Shown here in pieces: positions 28,597-32,082 of a stretch of DNA of 32,082 nucleotides. Both the position numbers and the translations under genes were made by a program. Numbering within the stretch: the stretch's first letter is position 1; each line of letters begins with the position of its first letter. The stretch covers positions 1 to 32,082 of the forward strand of contig NZ_QWKG01000047.1 in the NCBI RefSeq assembly GCF_009911595.1, given 5' to 3'. Source of the DNA: Colidextribacter sp. OB.20. GTDB lineage: Bacteria; Bacillota; Clostridia; Oscillospirales; Oscillospiraceae. The notes beneath the pieces were generated by a model. It was not told the DNA's origin, did no database searches, and was given only the letters and a program-made list of their open reading frames with translations.

Positions 28597-30486
28597 ATGG
28601 AAGGAACTCGTGTGGCGAAAAAAGAGGGGGGCGGCAAAAAATCCCTTATCATAACCGGCGTAGTGATTGGCGCACTGGCGGCGGCCTATCTGGGCTTATG
28701 CGCCTTTGCCATGGGCCGGGATGCCATTTTGCCCAATGTGTCGGTGTCCAACATCGACGTGTCCGGTATGACCCTGGAGCAGGCCCAGTCAACGGTAGAG
28801 ACCCAGCTGGCCCAGAAGGGGCAGGGCGTGAGGCTGGAGGTGATCCTTACCCAGTCAAGCGCAAGCCCGGCCCCCAGCGCGGAGCTGACCGCCGGCGATA
28901 TGGATATCGACGCCGCCCAGAGCGCCCAGGATGCCTGGCAGGTGGGCCATGAGAACTTTTTCACCGCCGGGCCCCAGCTGGTGGGCCACATGCTGGGCAT
29001 GTCCAGCATGGTGCCCGTGGTCATTCCCGAGGACGAGCCGGCGATGAGGGCTGTCCTGGACGGCCTGGCCCAGCAGGCGGCCGCCAACAGCGAGGACCGG
29101 GGCTATGAGATCAAGGGCGACCGGCTGGAGATGGTGAAAGGGGCCCCCGTGGTGGCCGTGGACTGGGAGCAGGCGGAGCGGGACGTCCGGGAGGGCATCC
29201 TGCACCTCATTAAGGAGAAGTTCATGCAGGAGAGCATGGGGGAGACCGGGGAGGTCACCATGCCCATACAGATCGTGCCCAGCCAGTCCACCCAGACAGA
29301 CCCGGACTTTGACGCCATCCACCGGGCGGTGTACACCGAGCCCAGGGACGCCTCTCTGGACCTGGAGGCCATGGAGATCACCGACCACGCGGTGGGCGTG
29401 GATTTTGACGTGGAAGCGCTGAAAACGGCCTATCAAAACGCCGGGAGCGGCGAGACCTTCTCTATCCCACTGACCCTCACCCAGCCCAAGGTGACCAGGG
29501 ACGACCTGGGGGGGAGCCTCTTCCGGGATGTCCTGGGGGAGGCCACCAGCACGGTGAGCGGATCGGCGGCCCGGAAGAGCAACGTGAAGCTGGCCGCCTC
29601 GGCCTGCAACGAGAAGATCCTCCTACCCGGCGAGGTATTTTCCTATAACGACTCCACCGGCCCCCGCACGGCGGCCAGGGGCTACCAGTCCGCCCCCGCC
29701 TACTACAACGGGGCCACGGTGCAGGAGGTGGGCGGCGGCGTCTGCCAGCCCTCCTCTACCATCTACTACGCTGTGCTCCATACCAGCCTGGAGATCACCG
29801 AGCGGCACAACCACCGATACGCCGTGGGCTATGTGCCCGACGGCATGGATGCCACCGTGAGCTATGGGGCGCTGGACTTCAAGTTCAAGAACAGTACCGA
29901 CTATCCCATTAAGATCGTCACCTCCAGCTATGACGCGGGCGGGGCGAGAAAGCTCAATGTGAAGATTTACGGCACCAATGTGGACGGCATCAGGGTGGAG
30001 CCCACCGCCGGCGTGTTTGGAGTGGTGGCCCCCACGGTGCAGTATCTGCCCGACGCCAACGTGGCCCGGGGGTCCCTGGTGCTGGACCGGGAGCAGAACG
30101 CCTATCGGGGCCGCTCCGCCCAGACCTACCGGACAATCTACGCCGCCGACGGCTCCGTCCTGGAGAAGCAGGACCTGGGGGTCAGCGTCTATAAGATGCG
30201 GCCCACCGTCTACCACTATAACCCCGCCGACGGCGACCCCACCACCTGGGTGGGCGGCCAGCCTCCGCAGGACCCCGGCACCACCACGCCGGTGGACCCC
30301 GGGACGACACCCCCTGTGGACCCCGGCACGACCACCCCGGCAGACCCGGGGACGACGGCGCCGTCAGACCCCGGTACAACGCCCGATCCCGGCACCGCCA
30401 CTGACCCGGAGCCGGCGCCCGACCCTGTCCCGCCGCCCAGCGACTCCGGCCTCCGCCCCATCGACCCCAACGCCACGGCCGCCTGA
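28597..30486 (+). CDS. VanW family protein with peptidoglycan-binding and Pro/Gly/Thr repeat tail
   Basis: This 629-residue envelope protein has a short cytosolic start, one membrane helix (LIITGVVIGALAAAYLGLCA) and an extracellular part. PG_binding_4-like segments (VSVSNIDVSGMTLEQAQSTV; AVGVDFDVEALKTAY) precede the VanW domain (AASACNEKILLPGEVFSYND, GGGVCQPSSTIYYAVL, ITERHNHRYAVGYVPDGMDA). A G5-like stretch follows, then a low-complexity tail of repeated DPGTTTP units ending ~20 residues before the C-terminus. ATG 28597 follows AGGAGGAG at nine bases. Despite the name, VanW-domain proteins are common outside vancomycin-resistance operons and their role is unknown. Confidence 0.92.
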   Translation: MEGTRVAKKEGGGKKSLIITGVVIGALAAAYLGLCAFAMGRDAILPNVSVSNIDVSGMTLEQAQSTVETQLAQKGQGVRLEVILTQSSASPAPSAELTAGDMDIDAAQSAQDAWQVGHENFFTAGPQLVGHMLGMSSMVPVVIPEDEPAMRAVLDGLAQQAAANSEDRGYEIKGDRLEMVKGAPVVAVDWEQAERDVREGILHLIKEKFMQESMGETGEVTMPIQIVPSQSTQTDPDFDAIHRAVYTEPRDASLDLEAMEITDHAVGVDFDVEALKTAYQNAGSGETFSIPLTLTQPKVTRDDLGGSLFRDVLGEATSTVSGSAARKSNVKLAASACNEKILLPGEVFSYNDSTGPRTAARGYQSAPAYYNGATVQEVGGGVCQPSSTIYYAVLHTSLEITERHNHRYAVGYVPDGMDATVSYGALDFKFKNSTDYPIKIVTSSYDAGGARKLNVKIYGTNVDGIRVEPTAGVFGVVAPTVQYLPDANVARGSLVLDREQNAYRGRSAQTYRTIYAADGSVLEKQDLGVSVYKMRPTVYHYNPADGDPTTWVGGQPPQDPGTTTPVDPGTTPPVDPGTTTPADPGTTAPSDPGTTPDPGTATDPEPAPDPVPPPSDSGLRPIDPNATAA

Positions 30487-30505
30487 GTCCAGCATAAGAT
30501 GTCTG

Positions 30506-30535
30506 ATTCCCGCCCCAACCGGGGCGGGAATTGTT
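30506..30535 (+). terminator. hairpin between the VanW and DUF2461 genes
   Basis: ATTCCCGCCCC pairs perfectly with GGGGCGGGAAT around an AACC loop and is followed by TGTTA. It probably terminates part of the VanW transcript; the next gene starts 20 bases later and has no clear promoter of its own. Confidence 0.7.
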
Positions 30536-30555
30536 AAAAGGAGAGAGAAACGACC

Positions 30556-31227
30556 ATGTTTCAAGGCTATACCCAGGGCGCCATTGATTTTTTGTGGGGC
30601 CTGAAGCTGAATAACGAGCGCTCCTGGTTCCAGGCCCACAAAGAGGAGTTCCTGGAGCTTGTGGACCGGCCCACCAGAGAGCTGGCGGAGCAGCTCCGGG
30701 AGGAGATGGTCTCCGCCTGCCCCAAGCTGGGGCTGGAGCTGAAGGTGAGCCGCATCTACCGGGATGCCCGGCGGCTCTTTGGCCGGGGACCCTATAAGGA
30801 TCACCTGTGGTTTTCCCTGCGCAGGCCGGGGGAGCGGGACAGCGCCATCCCCTGCTTCTGGTTTGAGGTGGCCCCCGACCACTACGGCTACGGTATGGGC
30901 TGCTGGGACGTGCCTCCCGCCACTATGGCCAGACTCCGGGCCCGGATCGACCGGGACCCCAAGCCGGTGGAGAAGCTGGCCCGGGCGGTGGAGAGGCGGG
31001 GGGAGTTCCATATGGACGGCCAGCTGTATAAGCGGCCCAAGGGGGACCCGGGCCCCCTGCTCTACCCCTGGTATAACTGCAAGCAGTTCAGCCTCACCTG
31101 TGAGCGCAACTGCGAAGGGGTATTCTTCACCCCGGAGCTGGCCGGACAGGTGCTGGAGGGCTGGAGGTCTCTGGTGCCCCAATATGAGTTTCTCTGTTCC
31201 CTGCCTGGCGACCCGGAGTGTGTGTGA
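30556..31227 (+). CDS. DUF2461 domain-containing protein
   Basis: This 223-residue cytoplasmic protein has the DUF2461 pattern: FLWGLKLNNERSWFQAHKEE near the start, then VSRIYRDARRLFGRGPYKDH and FWFEVAPDHYGYGMGCWDVP. The function of the family is not established. The ATG follows AAGGAGAGAG. A GAGAACCGCC / GGCGGGTCTC hairpin (31227-31251, one mismatch) after the stop may end the transcript. Confidence 0.9.
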   Translation: MFQGYTQGAIDFLWGLKLNNERSWFQAHKEEFLELVDRPTRELAEQLREEMVSACPKLGLELKVSRIYRDARRLFGRGPYKDHLWFSLRRPGERDSAIPCFWFEVAPDHYGYGMGCWDVPPATMARLRARIDRDPKPVEKLARAVERRGEFHMDGQLYKRPKGDPGPLLYPWYNCKQFSLTCERNCEGVFFTPELAGQVLEGWRSLVPQYEFLCSLPGDPECV

Positions 31228-31289
31228 GAACCGCCTGACTGGGGCGGGTCTCCGGGAGTTGTTCGATTTGTAAAAAAATAGACAGCAGA

Positions 31290-31346
31290 TTTTGTTCAAT
31301 AAAACGAACAAAAATAATTGACAAAATCGGTGCGCTGTGGTATATT
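31290..31346 (+). promoter_or_regulatory. strong promoter with upstream palindrome for an orphan RNA
   Basis: TTGACA (31318-31323) and TATATT (31341-31346) are 17 bases apart. Directly upstream is the inverted repeat TTTTGTTC (31290-31297) and GAACAAAA (31306-31313), which could bind a dimeric regulator. Confidence 0.75.
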
Positions 31347-31352
31347 ATAACC

Positions 31353-31731
31353 AGAGGAAGGATGAGTCCAATGTACAAGTAAGTGCCCCAGCAGCTGAGC
31401 TCTTGGCAAGACGCTGAGCCGTGTTAAAAACGAATTGGAGAGTGTGGGAGAAATCTAATCGGCACGCCAGGAGTTCAGGACAGCGCAAAGCACGTTGACT
31501 GGAAAGAATGCGAAGGGAATCCGACCAAGGGCCTCACATTTGAGGAATCAGCCGTAATAATGGCAGGAGAGCTGGTCGTGGAAGAACTGGAGGATTGCTG
31601 GACGGAAGACGGGCGGAGCGTATCCAATAGAAACGGAGGTAGCCATATGATGTTAGATAATAAGACAGAACAGAAATGACCCTTGACTGTAACGGATTAT
31701 GAAACGGACAGTCAAGGGTCATTTCTTTTTT
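31353..31731 (+). ncRNA. orphan structured RNA of about 380 bases, class not identified
   Basis: The transcript from the promoter above would run to a very strong terminator and covers no recognisable protein gene. It starts near GAGGAAGGATGAGTCC. It contains a six-codon reading frame at 31362, a second TAA at 31425 and then an 83-codon open stretch in the same frame without a start codon or ribosome site at its head. Near the end, GGAGGT stands seven bases before ATGATG (31647) of a ten-codon peptide whose stop lies in the terminator stem. The length, strong promoter and strong end suggest a functional RNA; a raiA-type or other large Firmicute RNA is a guess I cannot confirm. Confidence 0.55.
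31673..31731 (+). terminator. very strong terminator of the orphan RNA
   Basis: An 18-bp perfect stem (31673-31690 with 31708-31725, GAAATGACCCTTGACTGT on the left) and a 17-base loop are followed by six T. Confidence 0.92.
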
Positions 31732-31796
31732 GTGATGATGAAGCGGACGGCTGTGGGCCGTCACTTTTTTTGCCCTCCTGCGGCTGGAGGGAGGTC

Positions 31797-32082
31797 TCAC
31801 CAATCCAGCCGCAGGGTCTCTCGGGCTTTGACCCCCTGGGCCTGGAGGGCGGCCAGGTAGAGGATCAGAGCGAAGGCGGCCGTTCCCAGCCCGGCGGGGA
31901 CGGGGGAGAGGCCGGCGTCCTTCAGGGAATGGAAGAGCAGATTGCCTGTCAGCCCGGCCAGCAGGGCGGCCAGGCCGGGGGCGGTGAGCCACTGGAAGGG
32001 CCGGAGCGCCACGCCGGTGGCCCGGACCAGCTGCCGCAGGCACAGCCCCAGCTCCAGGGCGGTGGACGCCACCGCCCCGGCC
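31797..32082 (-). CDS. C-terminal end of a probable SpoVB-type polysaccharide flippase
   Basis: An open frame enters from the right edge and ends at TGA 31799-31797 (about 94 residues seen). It shows alternating hydrophobic helices (LTAPGLAALLAGLTGNLLF; LGTAAFALILYLAALQAQG) and basic loops, ending in RETLRLDW. This resembles the last two membrane helices of MATE/MurJ-like SpoVB lipid-linked oligosaccharide flippases, which are common in sporulating Clostridia. With only the tail visible the assignment is tentative. No start is in the window. Confidence 0.5.
   Translation of the reverse strand, partial: AGAVASTALELGLCLRQLVRATGVALRPFQWLTAPGLAALLAGLTGNLLFHSLKDAGLSPVPAGLGTAAFALILYLAALQAQGVKARETLRLDW

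Noticed and set aside
30268-30420. Repeated DNA in the VanW gene tail as a separate repeat element
   Set aside because: It is coding low-complexity sequence for DPGTTTP-type peptide repeats and stays in frame.
31740-31796. Additional terminator or gene between the orphan RNA and the flippase gene
   Set aside because: Only short T-rich and GC-rich stretches are present, with no stable hairpin and no open frame.

Overview
The window looks like a chromosome segment of a GC-rich, endospore-forming gut Firmicute of the Oscillospiraceae type (relatives of Flavonifractor, Lawsonibacter or Intestinimonas). Signs of this are SpoIIID, an alpha/beta-type small acid-soluble spore protein, a Mbeg1-like DUF2974 protein, VanW and XpaC family proteins, strong GGAGG ribosome binding sites and strong codon bias to G/C. 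The genus is inference.

Layout. (1) 1-2635 is a scrapyard of mobile DNA. It holds one end of an IS3-family insertion sequence, a small transposon gene whose 5' end the IS has replaced, and a decayed TnpX-like serine recombinase. A spore-protein gene with an unusual C-terminus follows. (2) About 2636-10610 is an AT-richer integrated element. It has a zinc-finger/lipoprotein cassette, two regulators, a putative mobilisation and replication module and, at its right end, an apparently intact large serine recombinase. (3) 10604-32082 is GC-rich core chromosome. In order it holds an amino-acid ABC transporter; a D-2-hydroxyacid dehydrogenase; a DUF1836-DegV-prmA operon; a CmpB-like membrane protein; a TetM-like GTPase fused to a Rae1/YacP-like NYN nuclease; a type I toxin-antitoxin locus; a GT2 glycosyltransferase; a DUF2974 protein; spoIIID; thyA and folA; a WG-repeat protein; an XpaC-like protein; a VanW protein; a DUF2461 protein; an orphan structured RNA; and the C-terminal end of a probable SpoVB-type flippase.

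The main discovery is in the integrated element. Its replication protein (7482-8447) has the full architecture of CRESS-DNA virus Reps: an HUH endonuclease joined to a superfamily 3 helicase. Directly upstream lies an 11-bp-stem hairpin whose loop carries TAGTATTAC, the nonanucleotide at the replication origins of nanoviruses and some circoviruses. Three 7-bp-spaced iteron-like repeats follow. The gene just upstream is a FtsK/TcpA-like coupling ATPase split into a membrane half and an ATPase half. Together with the serine recombinase this suggests an integrative element that excises, replicates by a virus-like rolling circle and may be mobilised.

Other notable systems are a programmed -1 frameshift signal and regularly spaced subterminal repeats in the IS; the TetM-like/NYN fusion, which joins two activities that both act at the ribosomal A site; an unannotated 28-codon holin-like toxin opposed by a convergent antisense RNA; and a long, strongly terminated RNA near the right edge with no protein gene behind it.
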